Positions 1 to 7,851 of a stretch of DNA of 64,000 nt are shown here, one piece after another. The translations under genes were made by a program, and so were the position numbers. The stretch's first letter is position 1. Every line of letters begins with the position of its first letter. Source of the DNA: Ammonifex thiophilus (GTDB lineage: Bacteria; Bacillota; Desulfotomaculia; Desulfotomaculales; Ammonificaceae); assembly GCF_003368535.1 (NCBI RefSeq), contig NZ_QSLN01000001.1, positions 62,001 through 126,000 of the forward strand. Reading direction: 5' to 3'. The notes beneath the pieces are model-generated. The model saw only the letters and a program-made list of their open reading frames with translations, did no database searches and was not told where the DNA came from.

Positions 1-160
1 CGATGAGGGCCCGGTAGCCCAGGATCACCCGCCGCCGCTCCAGATCCTCTATAAGGGAAGAGACCTCCTGTGGAGAAAGGTCCAGCATGGCGGCGAGCTC
101 CTCCACCGAGTAGCGGGCGTTCCGGCTCAAAAGCCGCAAAAGCTCCTTCTCCTTTTCCAC
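1..160 (-). CDS. Lrp/AsnC family transcriptional regulator (N-terminal part, runs off the window)
   Basis: Only the N-terminal 50-odd residues are inside the window. They read as an AsnC-type helix-turn-helix: an LLRLLSRNARYSVEELAAML segment followed by LDLSPQEVSSLIEDLERR and the typical VILGYRA turn that leads into the ligand-binding domain. The start at GTG 160 is preferred because AAGGGGG lies about 11 nt upstream; an in-frame GTG at 172 is the alternative. The gene begins right behind a T-box terminator, so its expression should depend on tRNA charging. In related clostridia such regulators often precede an aminotransferase gene, which would lie outside the window; that is inference. Confidence 0.75.
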   Translation of the reverse strand, partial: MEKEKELLRLLSRNARYSVEELAAMLDLSPQEVSSLIEDLERRRVILGYRALI

Positions 161-189
161 CTGCCCAAGCACCCCCTTGAATTAAAGGC

Positions 190-220
190 AAAAACCCCGT
201 CCCAAAGCTTAAGGACGGGG
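190..220 (-). terminator. Intrinsic terminator of the T-box leader
   Basis: Read on the minus strand, CCCCGTCC and GGACGGGG form a perfect 8-bp GC-rich stem (195-202 with 213-220) followed by TTTTT. It lies between the T-box motif and the downstream regulator gene, the position of the conditional terminator in T-box leaders. Confidence 0.9.
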
Positions 221-455
221 CGAAAGTCCCGCGGTACCACCTTAATTGACGCCGAGAGGAGTCCCCCGACGCCCCCTCTTTGCCCGGTAACGGCGGGCTT
301 CCGGGAAAGCCTACTCGGGCCTCCTTCCCCTTTCGACCTCCAGCTCCAGGGTGGCCGGAACGGGCGCTTGGCCGCCGGGCTTCCACCTTCCCCCAGCTCG
401 CTGGGGCTGCCTTCCCGCTCCTCTTCCCCTTCCTCGCCTTTGTAGCACTATATGC
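190..455 (-). promoter_or_regulatory. T-box leader (tRNA-sensing riboswitch)
   Basis: The minus strand carries AGGTGGTACCGCG at 242-230, the near-invariant T-box sequence that pairs with an uncharged tRNA 3' end. It is followed by a strong terminator. Upstream are Stem I-like elements: a CAGCGAG loop with GGTGGAAGCCC (about 405-375), and the Stem III-type GAGTAGGC followed by a GCCCGCCGTTACCGGGC hairpin (about 315-280). The whole leader is about 265 nt, typical for the class. The specifier codon could not be assigned with confidence by eye, so the sensed amino acid is open. The regulated gene is an Lrp/AsnC-type regulator. Confidence 0.9.
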
Positions 456-468
456 AGGCTTAGCCTAA

Positions 469-498
469 TTAGTAGCACACCCGGCAGCCTCCGGTCAA
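469..498 (-). promoter_or_regulatory. Promoter for the T-box transcript
   Basis: On the minus strand TTGACC (498-493) is followed after 18 nt by TACTAA (474-469). The start of the T-box leader lies just downstream. The -35 box overlaps the last codon of the tolC-like gene. Confidence 0.6.
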
Positions 499-1613
499 GT
501 ACCGTTCACCACCGGGCGGCCGGTGAGGTAGTTCCACCCGGCCAGGGCCGCGGCGTGCTGGCAGTAGAGGTTCTCCAGCTTGGCGCGCGCCTCGGCCAGG
601 GCAGTCTCGGCCTTGTCCACCTCCAGCTTTATGGCCACGCCCGCCTCGTAGCGGATCTTGGCCAGCCTCGCCGCCTCCTCCGCCGCCTTCACCTGGGCCT
701 CCTGAGCCTGAATCTGCTCCTCTAAACTCCGGATCTGCCGGTAGGTGGTGTGCACCTTTTCCTTTAGGACGTCCTGGGCGGCATAAAGCTGCTGCTCGCT
801 CGCGGCCAGGTCGGCGGTGGCGATATTGTACTTGAGGTATTTGCCAGTGGCGTAGGGATAATCGACGTTCCAGCGGGCGATGTCCACATTCTTACGCAGG
901 GCAAAAATGCTGGCCGAACTCTCCAGCGCCCGCGATACTTCGGCGTCCAGGCTCTCCACCTTCAAGTTCTCCGTGGGTGGGCGGGTGGTTAGCACCGGAC
1001 GGCTGTCGGAGGGAAGCCCTATCAAGCGGTTCAAAACCACGTAAGCCTTGCCCAGAGCCTCTTTGGCCGCCGCCAGCCCCTTGGACGCCGCCTGGGCATC
1101 GGCCTCGGGCTTGGCCAGATCGAAGTTGGTGGCCGTGCCGGCCCAGTAAGCGGCCCGCGCCACCGAAAGCGCCCTCTCAGCCAGCTCCAGCTGCCTCTTA
1201 GCCTGCTCGTAAGCGGTCTGAGCCGCCAGCACATCGTAGTAAGCCTGCGCCACCTGCACAGCCAAGTACTGCTTTTTATCTTCCAGGTTTTTCTTGGCCA
1301 TCTGCCAGGCGGCATCGGTCGAGAGCAGGGCCACCCACGCCATGTCGGCGTACGGCACCACGTTAGGGCCAGCGGCGGGAATGTAGCTCATTTTCTCCAC
1401 CACGTCGGCCGCGTCCTTGCGCTGCTCCCACCACTTGTCCACTTCGGCCTGGGCGGCGCGGATATCGGGAGAGTTCTGCCAGGCAAGCTGCACCGCCTCG
1501 GCTAGGCTCAAGCTCATCTGGGAGCTTTCGGCACCCCAGGCCAGAAAGGGCGCGAGAAGAGAACTGACGAGCAGGAGCAGGGTTCCCAGGGCGGTTAATC
1601 GCCAGCGCCGCAT
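495..1613 (-). CDS. TolC-family outer-membrane-efflux-like protein
   Basis: The 372-residue product starts with a signal peptide (MRRWRLTALGTLLLLVSSLL, cleavage after AWGA). The mature part has two TolC/OEP repeats rich in long helices: an SLAEAVQLAWQNSPDIRAA motif near residue 35, coiled-coil AQAYYDVLAAQTAYEQAKRQ near 120, and a second repeat near 250-360 ending NYLTGRP. It is somewhat shorter than the roughly 420-480 residues of classical TolC. Start ATG has GGAGGAGG upstream. A TolC-like channel is unexpected in a monoderm lineage; it is found in several Clostridia and could sit in the envelope next to the S-layer-like protein encoded upstream. No efflux pump genes are adjacent. Confidence 0.85.
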   Translation of the reverse strand: MRRWRLTALGTLLLLVSSLLAPFLAWGAESSQMSLSLAEAVQLAWQNSPDIRAAQAEVDKWWEQRKDAADVVEKMSYIPAAGPNVVPYADMAWVALLSTDAAWQMAKKNLEDKKQYLAVQVAQAYYDVLAAQTAYEQAKRQLELAERALSVARAAYWAGTATNFDLAKPEADAQAASKGLAAAKEALGKAYVVLNRLIGLPSDSRPVLTTRPPTENLKVESLDAEVSRALESSASIFALRKNVDIARWNVDYPYATGKYLKYNIATADLAASEQQLYAAQDVLKEKVHTTYRQIRSLEEQIQAQEAQVKAAEEAARLAKIRYEAGVAIKLEVDKAETALAEARAKLENLYCQHAAALAGWNYLTGRPVVNGT

Positions 1614-1713
1614 AGGGAAGCCTCTACCTCCTCCGGTTAGTTAGTTAACCTTTTTAAGGATCATAACACGGTCCAGGATCAATGGCAAGGAAAATCGTCG
1701 CCAACTAATAAAA

Positions 1714-1743
1714 CAAGGCCCCGGGAAGGCTCCCGGGGCCTTG
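1714..1743 (-). terminator. Terminator after the S-layer-like gene
   Basis: CAAGGCCCCGGGA and TCCCGGGGCCTTG form a long perfect stem with a short loop; on the minus strand it is followed by TTTTATT. It ends the 790-residue surface-protein gene. Confidence 0.9.
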
Positions 1744-1756
1744 CTGGCTTAGACCC

Positions 1757-4129
1757 TTACTGCGTGCGGAGCACGATCACCTGCTGGTTCTGGGCGTCCC
1801 ACTCGACCTGGCAGCCAAGCGCCACACTCAGCCACCGGACCGGCAGGAAGAAGCGCCCGTCCTTGATCACCGCCTTGGCGTCCATGGCGATCTGGGTGCC
1901 GTTGACCACCAGGATGTTGGAGTCGGCGGTCACCTGGACCACCCGGTCGCCCTTCATGAAGGTGGCGGTCCGGGTCTCAGGGTTCCACAGGATGTTCTCC
2001 GGCGTCACGCCCGCGGCGTAGGCGATGTAGCGCATGGGCGCCATGGCCCGGTTGGTGGCGGGATCGATGTAGGGAGCGGCGTCCATGGTGTACTCCTTGC
2101 CGTCGATGGTGTACTTGGCCTCGTTGATCTTGAACACGGCCTTACCCACGGTCTGGGTGGGCGCGGGCGTCACGCACTTGGCGATAGCAACCTTAGCTAC
2201 CGCAGTGGCACCAGGGAAGTAAGTATCCTTCCCGTCCTTATCCAGAGTCTCGTTTACAGCTGTACCCTTAACCTTCAGGACCACAGGCCCCTCTGGCACC
2301 GTACGGTCGATCGTCAGCTTGATATTGCTGATCTTGATGGTGGACGGCTTGGTGCTCGTGCTCTTAACCGGAATCACTAACTCCTTGTTATCGTTCTGTG
2401 TCTTGGGCGTGTCGATCTGCAGGTCACCGTCCACGCTGACCGTGGGCGTGCTGCTGAACTTTACACCCGAGGGCAGCTCAAGCACTATCTGCGCCTGGCT
2501 GCTGGTATCTTCTTTGTCGACCGTTCCGCCTCCAAGAGCATTATCTTTAGTGTAAGTCACCGTGCTGTTGATGATACCGGCTGCCGTCTCGGCGATGGTG
2601 ACATCGCCTGCCACTTGGTCGCTGAGGCCGATCTTGACTTCCGGTGTGGAGGAAACGCTGACCTTCACCCCGGCAGCAACTTTGCCAAGAGTGATGGTAC
2701 CGGTTAGACCCTGGCTCCCGCCGATGGTGACGTCGAGATTGCCGCTGAACTCAGGCGAGATGGTAACCTTAGCGTCCTTGAACACTAGCTTAGCCGCATC
2801 GGTCGTAGAGGTGGCACCTTCAGTAAATTGGACAGTACACTTGATCATGCGCCCATCGGAACCCACGGCCTGCCAGCCTTCAACCGAACCCTGATCAACG
2901 CCCGCCAGGTTAGAAGCCTCGATGTCGATCTTCGGCGTCGCTGCCCACTTCACGCCGTCCGGCAACGTCAGGGTGATGGTCCGGCCGGCGATCAAGCTGC
3001 CCTTCAGGTTTTCGGCGATCTCGAACTTCCCGATCTTCTGGGCGGCTTTGCCCGCTACCAGGTCAGGGCTCGTGAGCGCCTTCACGGTCAAACCGTACTC
3101 ACCATACTTAGCGACCACCAACTCGGAAGGGCTGACTGTTGCAGCGCCAGAGACGGTTACCTTAATGTCGCCGGTCTTAGCCACGCTCTCATCAACAACT
3201 ACACCAAGCTGCAACTTGAGGAATGTGGCCTGAGTCGAAGCCAAGTTTGAAGGTACATGGATATCTAGCTCGCGACCGTTGTTAGTGACCTCAAGCGTGA
3301 CATTAGCAGGATTGAGGTCACCCCACACTACCTGATAGTCACGGCTATCGAGGGTGTTCAAGGCTTTAGTGCCTGTCAGTTCGCTAACACCAATAATCTT
3401 TCCGGAAGCATCCCTTGCGACTGTAGCCCACTTAAAGCCAGGCGGGAGAGTCAGCTTTACGGCAGCGTCGCTGCCGGAATCCTTAAGAGCCCTGCCCATA
3501 TTCTCCTTAATGTCAATCACTCCGATTGCCCCACCAGCGGAGCCAATCGATTCGACGCTCTCCGCCGCAAGCGTTACCTGCCCGGAGCCAGCAGTCGCAA
3601 TCACAACCTCACCGCTGGAAAAGACCGACCCGGGCGGCGCAGAAGCGGTGAGCTTGATTTCTCCGCTAACTCCACCGGGAACAGTCAGCTTCGTAACGGG
3701 AATGCTGATGGTGCTGGTCGTAGCTGTTGTATCTGTATTCGTAGGACCGTTGAGAACTACCACAAAGTCTCGAACCGCTCCCGATTTGTAGGAAGAACCA
3801 TCTAATTTCTGGATGGCTACGTCCCCAGTAGCAAACGCTCCAGTAACCTTTATTCCGGTTGGATCCAGCTCTAGAGCAAAACCTGACGGGCTGGACGGAA
3901 GCGAGAAAACAACCTTACTTCCCTTAGAAGCGAGGGCAGTAGTCGTATCCATCGAAATCTGCAGGTAGGTCGACGGTAGTGTGTTAGTTTGGCCTGCAGA
4001 AACCGACATCACTGTGCTGACGCTGTAGCTCGATGCCGCCTGGGCCGGCGTGGCCAGCGGTACCAGCAGCGCCGCCAGCATGGCTACGGTCAGCAGTATG
4101 CTGAGCCACTTCTTGCGCGCCTTTATCAA
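1757..4129 (-). CDS. Secreted S-layer-like surface protein with C-terminal stalk (copper amine oxidase N-like) domain
   Basis: The 790-residue product begins with a classical signal peptide (KARKKWLSILLTVAMLAALL, cleavage near TPAQAA). The long middle part is rich in T, V, S and repeated beta-strand modules of the type VKLTLPPGFKW, ITLTLPDGVKW and IVLELPSGVKF, spaced about 100-170 residues apart. The last 125 residues form the stalk domain: IDGKEYTMDAAPYIDPATNR, then APMRYIAYAAG and FLPVRWLSVALGC, the two paired alpha/beta motifs seen in many clostridial wall proteins. The start is TTG preceded by GGGGAGGG. The gene stands alone with its own terminator, which fits high expression. The role as S-layer subunit is inferred from composition and layout. 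Confidence 0.75.
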   Translation of the reverse strand: MIKARKKWLSILLTVAMLAALLVPLATPAQAASSYSVSTVMSVSAGQTNTLPSTYLQISMDTTTALASKGSKVVFSLPSSPSGFALELDPTGIKVTGAFATGDVAIQKLDGSSYKSGAVRDFVVVLNGPTNTDTTATTSTISIPVTKLTVPGGVSGEIKLTASAPPGSVFSSGEVVIATAGSGQVTLAAESVESIGSAGGAIGVIDIKENMGRALKDSGSDAAVKLTLPPGFKWATVARDASGKIIGVSELTGTKALNTLDSRDYQVVWGDLNPANVTLEVTNNGRELDIHVPSNLASTQATFLKLQLGVVVDESVAKTGDIKVTVSGAATVSPSELVVAKYGEYGLTVKALTSPDLVAGKAAQKIGKFEIAENLKGSLIAGRTITLTLPDGVKWAATPKIDIEASNLAGVDQGSVEGWQAVGSDGRMIKCTVQFTEGATSTTDAAKLVFKDAKVTISPEFSGNLDVTIGGSQGLTGTITLGKVAAGVKVSVSSTPEVKIGLSDQVAGDVTIAETAAGIINSTVTYTKDNALGGGTVDKEDTSSQAQIVLELPSGVKFSSTPTVSVDGDLQIDTPKTQNDNKELVIPVKSTSTKPSTIKISNIKLTIDRTVPEGPVVLKVKGTAVNETLDKDGKDTYFPGATAVAKVAIAKCVTPAPTQTVGKAVFKINEAKYTIDGKEYTMDAAPYIDPATNRAMAPMRYIAYAAGVTPENILWNPETRTATFMKGDRVVQVTADSNILVVNGTQIAMDAKAVIKDGRFFLPVRWLSVALGCQVEWDAQNQQVIVLRTQ

Positions 4130-4201
4130 ACTCTTTCCCTCCCCTTAAAATTTTGGAGTTTGGCTTTTGGACGCCAGTCAATCCGCCAGTTAATCAAATG
4201 A

Positions 4202-4456
4202 TTAAAGCCTTTCCTCACCCCCTCGGCCCAAAACTTTCCGGGCGAGCCGGGCGCCTCCGGCTCCCCCTTCATCCACTCTAGTTAGACACCGAAGGGGGCG
4301 AAAAGGTTCCCAGCGGGGAGGGAAAAATTTTTCGCGGCCTCCGGAAAAAATCCCAGGAGCTCCTCGGGCCGCCTCCACGAATCTGCGGCTAGGCTCGTGC
4401 CGAGGCGCCAGCGCATCTATGGTGTAGACCAGTGCGTTGGTTTCGATCAGGATCAT
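4202..4456 (-). pseudogene. Truncated PIN-domain (VapC-type) toxin
   Basis: The first 30 residues are a good PIN N-terminus: MILIETNALVYTIDAL followed by a HEPSRRFVEAA helix, with the first acidic position occupied by Glu in ETN. After that the reading frame turns into Gly/Arg-rich sequence without the later conserved acidic residues, and ends at 84 residues instead of about 130. It overlaps the upstream antitoxin gene by ATGA, so it was once a normal second gene of a VapBC-type pair. A frameshift or deletion after residue 30 is the simplest explanation. Toxin activity is unlikely. Confidence 0.65.
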
Positions 4457-4674
4457 GCCCTTTCCAGCCTTTTCGCGTAAAGATCGGCGCGCTTGATCTC
4501 CCGGGAAATTCCGATGGCAAACCGCCCGAGCGGTGGCAGCGCGGCGTCTGCGAGGTATTTCTCAAGGGCCTCGATGACGAGCTCGGATTTGCTCCTCCCC
4601 GTCAGGGCGGAGACCTTATCCAGCAGCTCCAGCAGGCTCTTCTTGGCCTCGGGGACGTAGATATTGAACTGCAC
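4453..4674 (-). CDS. Ribbon-helix-helix antitoxin-like protein
   Basis: A 73-residue protein beginning with a beta-strand (QFNIYVPEAKKS) followed by two helices (LLELLDKVSALTGRSKSELV and IEALEKYLADA), the RHH/CopG DNA-binding plan. GTG 4674 is chosen because GGGGGAGGTG lies 8 nt upstream; a longer in-frame reading exists to 4737 but its residues do not fit the fold. The stop overlaps the start of the truncated PIN toxin gene. The antitoxin looks intact while its toxin is broken. Confidence 0.7.
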   Translation of the reverse strand: MQFNIYVPEAKKSLLELLDKVSALTGRSKSELVIEALEKYLADAALPPLGRFAIGISREIKRADLYAKRLERA

Positions 4675-4891
4675 CGGGTATACACCTCCCCCGCCGTCTT
4701 TATAAGTGTAGCTACAGAAGAGCGGCGGAGCAAACATCCGTACCGCCAGCCGCCCGACGCCCGGCGACCAACCTTAGCTCCTTAGAGGAGCCGGGCCAGA
4801 TTGCGTGTGGAAGTGTCCGCTTAGGTCCAGGAGCAAATGGTTTAGAATGAAAGTGAGACTCCCCGCAACCTACCAGGAGGTGGCGAGACAT

Positions 4892-5185
4892 ATGAGAACG
4901 TTGGAGGAGATCCGCACCATCCTTCAAGAGCAACAGGTTACCCTGGCCGAGAAATACGGCATCCGGATAATTGGTCTCTTCGGCTCTTATGTCCGGGGGG
5001 AACAGCAGGCAGAAAGTGACCTCGATGTACTGGTGGAAATCCTGCGGCCCATAAGCTTGCTAGAATTAGTGGGAGCGGAGCTCTACCTGGGCGAACTCCT
5101 GGGCATGAAAGTGGACCTCGTGCCCCGACGCTCCCTCCGTGAAGAACTGAAAGAAGCCGTCATGAGCGAGTTGGTGGCCCTGTGA
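4892..5185 (+). CDS. MNT-type nucleotidyltransferase antitoxin (MntA-like)
   Basis: The 97-residue protein shows the minimal nucleotidyltransferase signature GLFGSYVRGEQQAESDLDV (GSx9DxD, residues about 30-47), and a later basic/acidic strand VDLVPRR. Such proteins inhibit HEPN (HepT-type) toxins, in characterised cases by AMPylating them. ATG 4892 has AGGAGG 11 nt upstream. The gene overlaps by GTGA with a downstream HEPN relic that has lost most of its coding region, so the antitoxin here is an orphan. Confidence 0.8.
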   Translation: MRTLEEIRTILQEQQVTLAEKYGIRIIGLFGSYVRGEQQAESDLDVLVEILRPISLLELVGAELYLGELLGMKVDLVPRRSLREELKEAVMSELVAL

Positions 5186-5288
5186 AGCGCGATGTCCTTC
5201 TCTACATTTGGAATGAAGCGGCCAAGCACGTACCGGATTACGACCGGCAATAGAGCGGGTACTCCAGGAATTAGAAGAGGGTCGGTAG
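5182..5288 (+). pseudogene. HEPN (HepT/DUF86-like) toxin relic with internal deletion and frameshift
   Basis: The GTG at 5182 overlaps the stop of the MNT gene, as in normal MNT/HEPN pairs. It reads MKRDVLLYI, the usual HepT N-terminus, and then jumps directly to WNEAAKHVPDYDRQ, which resembles the C-terminal part of the family (W...KxxPxxxxQ). A stop follows; in the next frame the sequence continues IERVLQELEEGR to a stop at 5286-5288, which is the expected end. So about 90 codons are missing and one base is lost at 5250-5252. The RNase motif of the family is in the deleted part. Confidence 0.65.
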
Positions 5289-5304
5289 TTCTCAAGTAGA
5301 CTTT

Positions 5305-5342
5305 AAAGCGGCGGGGAGCTTTAGAGGGCCAGCTCCCCGCCG
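5305..5342 (-). terminator. Probable terminator at the end of ypeB
   Basis: CGGCGGGGAGCT (minus strand 5342-5331) pairs with AGCTCCCCGCCG (5320-5309) over a 10-nt loop; the T-run behind it is weak (CTTTAAA). The 5' arm includes the last codons of ypeB. Confidence 0.5.
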
Positions 5343-6658
5343 GTGGTGGGAACAAGTTTTAAGATCTTTTCTTCCTCGCCGCGCTCGGCGTCAAGGTAAA
5401 TAAGATAGATGTCTTCACCCAGGCGGGCTTTGAACTCGTAGCAAAGCTTTTCCTTTCCCCCGTCGGTGGGGATGAGGGCCAGGCGCTGGTTTTCCACTTT
5501 GAGCCGGGGGTTCAAGAGCCCGCGCGCCTCTGCCGCCGTCAGCCGCGGCTGGGGCAGGGAGCGGGGACGGTGAAACATCAGGTAGGAGTAGCTGTCCACC
5601 CCCACCACGCGCCCGTCGTCCAGCGCCACGGTGACCTTGACCATGTCAGGATAAAGAGCCACCCCGCCCTCCTCCGGGATGAAGTTGAAGATGGCCAGAG
5701 CGCCCTTCTGCACGCTGTAGCTCAGGCGCATGTTTTTAAGCCCCAGCTTGTCCCGCAGGTAGCCCTCCGCCCGCCCCCGCGCCTCCTCCACTTTGAGCCG
5801 GGGCTTGCCGGGGTGTCTTTCTGCCAGCAGCAGGAGCAGGTGCCCTCCCTGGCGGGTGAGCAGAGCCACCACTTTTCCCGCCGCGGTGTCGGCCTCCACC
5901 CGGTAGGCCGGAATGCGCCCTTTCACTTCCCCTGTCACCCGCACCCTGGTGGGTTTCGGCTCCACCAGCTCCCGCGCCCTGGCCTCCGCCCGGCCCCGAT
6001 CCACCGGCGGCCCGGTCAAGCCTTCGGGCTTCTGCTTTTCCAGGTGGTCGGAGAAAGGGCCGTCGTAGACCAGGGTGGGGTAGTTCTGGGTCTCCCGGTT
6101 GAGCGCCCGGAAGGGGGAAGCCGGAGCCTCGGCGGTCCTGGCCTGCCGGGCTTTAAGCCTCCGCCCCAGCTCCCAGAAGTTGGGGCCGCGGGCCAGGATC
6201 TCCGCCTCGACCCGGTGCAGCTCCCGGTTGAGGGAAGAGGCCTGCTGGTAAAGACGCCTTAGGGTCTCCCAGTTCTCCTCGGTCAGAGGGGAGCCAGTCC
6301 CCGCCTGCCGGCACAGCGTGTTGGCGTAGTCGGCCACCTGGGACAAAAACTTGGCCGTGCGCTCGGTGTACTGCGGGGAAACGGGTAAGGAAGAGAGATC
6401 GGCCTGGGCCATCATGGCCTGCTGCCAGACGGAGGAAAGCAGACCCACGGCCTGCTGCCGGCCGCCCGCCACCAGGCACTTGCCCAGCAAGACTTCGACG
6501 TTCTGCACGTGGGTTAAGAGGTCGTAGAAGGTCTGCTGGTAGCGGTTGTTGAGTTCGAGCTCCAGGTAGCGGCGCCCCTGGTGTTCCTTTGTGCCCCAGG
6601 CCGCCACCGCCACCATGACCAGGCCCAACAGCAATAGAGCCAGGCGATAGCCGCGCAA
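5321..6658 (-). CDS. ypeB: Germination protein YpeB
   Basis: This 445-residue protein has one N-terminal membrane segment (LALLLLGLVMVAVAAWG), a helical middle part and C-terminal PepSY repeats (VEEARGRAEGYLRDKLG near 290, LTAAEARGLLNPRLKVE near 375). That is the layout of YpeB, which is needed to place and stabilise the cortex-lytic enzyme SleB in spores. The upstream gene is sleB and the two genes overlap: the ypeB ribosome-binding site GGAGGG lies at the sleB stop codon. The TTG at 6658 is preferred to a TTG 24 nt upstream because it has the correct spacing from GGAGGG. Confidence 0.9.
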   Translation of the reverse strand: MRGYRLALLLLGLVMVAVAAWGTKEHQGRRYLELELNNRYQQTFYDLLTHVQNVEVLLGKCLVAGGRQQAVGLLSSVWQQAMMAQADLSSLPVSPQYTERTAKFLSQVADYANTLCRQAGTGSPLTEENWETLRRLYQQASSLNRELHRVEAEILARGPNFWELGRRLKARQARTAEAPASPFRALNRETQNYPTLVYDGPFSDHLEKQKPEGLTGPPVDRGRAEARARELVEPKPTRVRVTGEVKGRIPAYRVEADTAAGKVVALLTRQGGHLLLLLAERHPGKPRLKVEEARGRAEGYLRDKLGLKNMRLSYSVQKGALAIFNFIPEEGGVALYPDMVKVTVALDDGRVVGVDSYSYLMFHRPRSLPQPRLTAAEARGLLNPRLKVENQRLALIPTDGGKEKLCYEFKARLGEDIYLIYLDAERGEEEKILKLVPTTGGELAL

Positions 6659-6671
6659 AGCAAACCCTCCT

Positions 6672-7358
6672 TCAGCGGGCAAAGACGTGGTTGCCTATGC
6701 GGGTGATGATGGTGCGCGTCCACACCCAGGGAGACACGGCCTTGGCCGGGTTCCAAAAGTAAAGGGCGCCGCCGGTGGGATCCCAGCCCGCCAGGGCCAG
6801 TTCCGCCGCCCGCACCGCTTCGGGGGAGAGGGGGCGCCAGATCTGCCCGTTGGAGACCGACTCGAAAGCTCCCGGCTGGAAGATCACCCCGGGGATGGTC
6901 TTAGGGAAACCGGGATGGCGCATGCGGTTGAGGACCACCGCCCCTACCGCCACTTTTCCCTCGAAAGGCTCGTCCGCCGCCTCCCCCATGATGAGCCGGG
7001 CTAAAAGCAGCACCGCGTCGCGGTCGGTGGCGTAGCCGCGGGAGACAGCCGGGGTAGGGGTGTAGCTGGGGAAGCCCAGGGCCGCCCAGGTAGCCGGGCC
7101 CACCACCCCGTCCACCGCCAGCCCGTTTTTCCACTGGAAGTAGCGCACCGCCTTCCAGGTCTGGTAGCCGAAGACGCCGTCGATGGGGCCGTCGTAATAA
7201 CCCCACTGGGCCAGGCGCTGCTGCACCCGCATCACGTGCCACCCGGTGCTCCCCCAGTAAAGGGTGGGGTTCTGCGCCCGCGCCCGCTCCGCCCCCCAGA
7301 AGGCCAGGGGCAGGAGCAAGAGGAGAACCATAAAGGCGACCTTCACACTCCGCCGCAC
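6672..7358 (-). CDS. sleB: Spore cortex-lytic enzyme SleB
   Basis: The 228-residue product carries a signal peptide (VAFMVLLLLLPLAFWGAERA), a peptidoglycan-binding domain near residues 35-95 (VMRVQQRLAQWGYYDGPIDG, GVVGPATWAAL) and the SleB hydrolase domain near 112-228 (LLARLIMGEAADEPFEGKVA, AVGAVVLNRM, ALYFWNPAKA). SleB is a lytic transglycosylase that degrades cortex peptidoglycan at germination. It starts at GTG 7358 behind GGGAGGG and forms an operon with ypeB. Confidence 0.93.
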   Translation of the reverse strand: MRRSVKVAFMVLLLLLPLAFWGAERARAQNPTLYWGSTGWHVMRVQQRLAQWGYYDGPIDGVFGYQTWKAVRYFQWKNGLAVDGVVGPATWAALGFPSYTPTPAVSRGYATDRDAVLLLARLIMGEAADEPFEGKVAVGAVVLNRMRHPGFPKTIPGVIFQPGAFESVSNGQIWRPLSPEAVRAAELALAGWDPTGGALYFWNPAKAVSPWVWTRTIITRIGNHVFAR

Positions 7359-7452
7359 AGCAAAACGTCCCTCCCGCCCAAAGCTCCTCTCCCCTAGTTT
7401 CCCGCCGCCGCCCCTTCTCTATTACCGCCCGTGGTGCGCCCCGGGCGAAGCT

Positions 7453-7851
7453 ATGTTATCCTTAAAGGAGCAGGCGCTCGAGAGGCGGTGGAGCTCGGTG
7501 GAGGATAAGCTGACCGCCCGGAGGGAAGAGTACCGGCGGCTTCTGCGCGAAGCGCTGAATAAGGCCGTTGCCGTTCTCTCCTCCTTGCCGGAAGTGGAGC
7601 GGGTGAGTTTGGTGGGCTCTTATGCCCGAGGCCGCTCCGATCTCGGCACCGATCTGGATCTGGTGGTGGTAATGCGCACCGAACTCGGCTTTCTCGAAAG
7701 GCTGCGTTTTCTTTATCCTCTCCTCTCCCTGCCGGTAGATCTGGACCTTCTCTGCTATACGCCGGAGGAATTCGCCTCCCTCAAGGAGCGGGGCTTCCTC
7801 CGGCACGCCCTGAAAGAGGAAGTGGTGCTCTATGAGAAGAAGCCCTCTTGA
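7453..7851 (+). CDS. MNT-type nucleotidyltransferase antitoxin
   Basis: The 132-residue protein has an N-terminal helix region and the signature [20 protein letters not shown] (GSx9DxD) near residue 54, with a third acidic strand VDLDLLCYT near 98. This is the antitoxin half of an MNT/HEPN pair. Its end overlaps the next gene by 20 nt in another frame, indicating translational coupling. Unlike the copy at 4892, both partners are intact here. The two MNT proteins are only distantly alike. Confidence 0.82.
   Translation: MLSLKEQALERRWSSVEDKLTARREEYRRLLREALNKAVAVLSSLPEVERVSLVGSYARGRSDLGTDLDLVVVMRTELGFLERLRFLYPLLSLPVDLDLLCYTPEEFASLKERGFLRHALKEEVVLYEKKPS

Noticed and set aside
6153-6479. Long frames opposite to or shifted against ypeB, sleB, cbiA and other GC-rich genes
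   Set aside because: They show Pro/Arg/Gly/Ala-rich low-information sequence typical of shadow frames in GC-rich DNA, with no domains.
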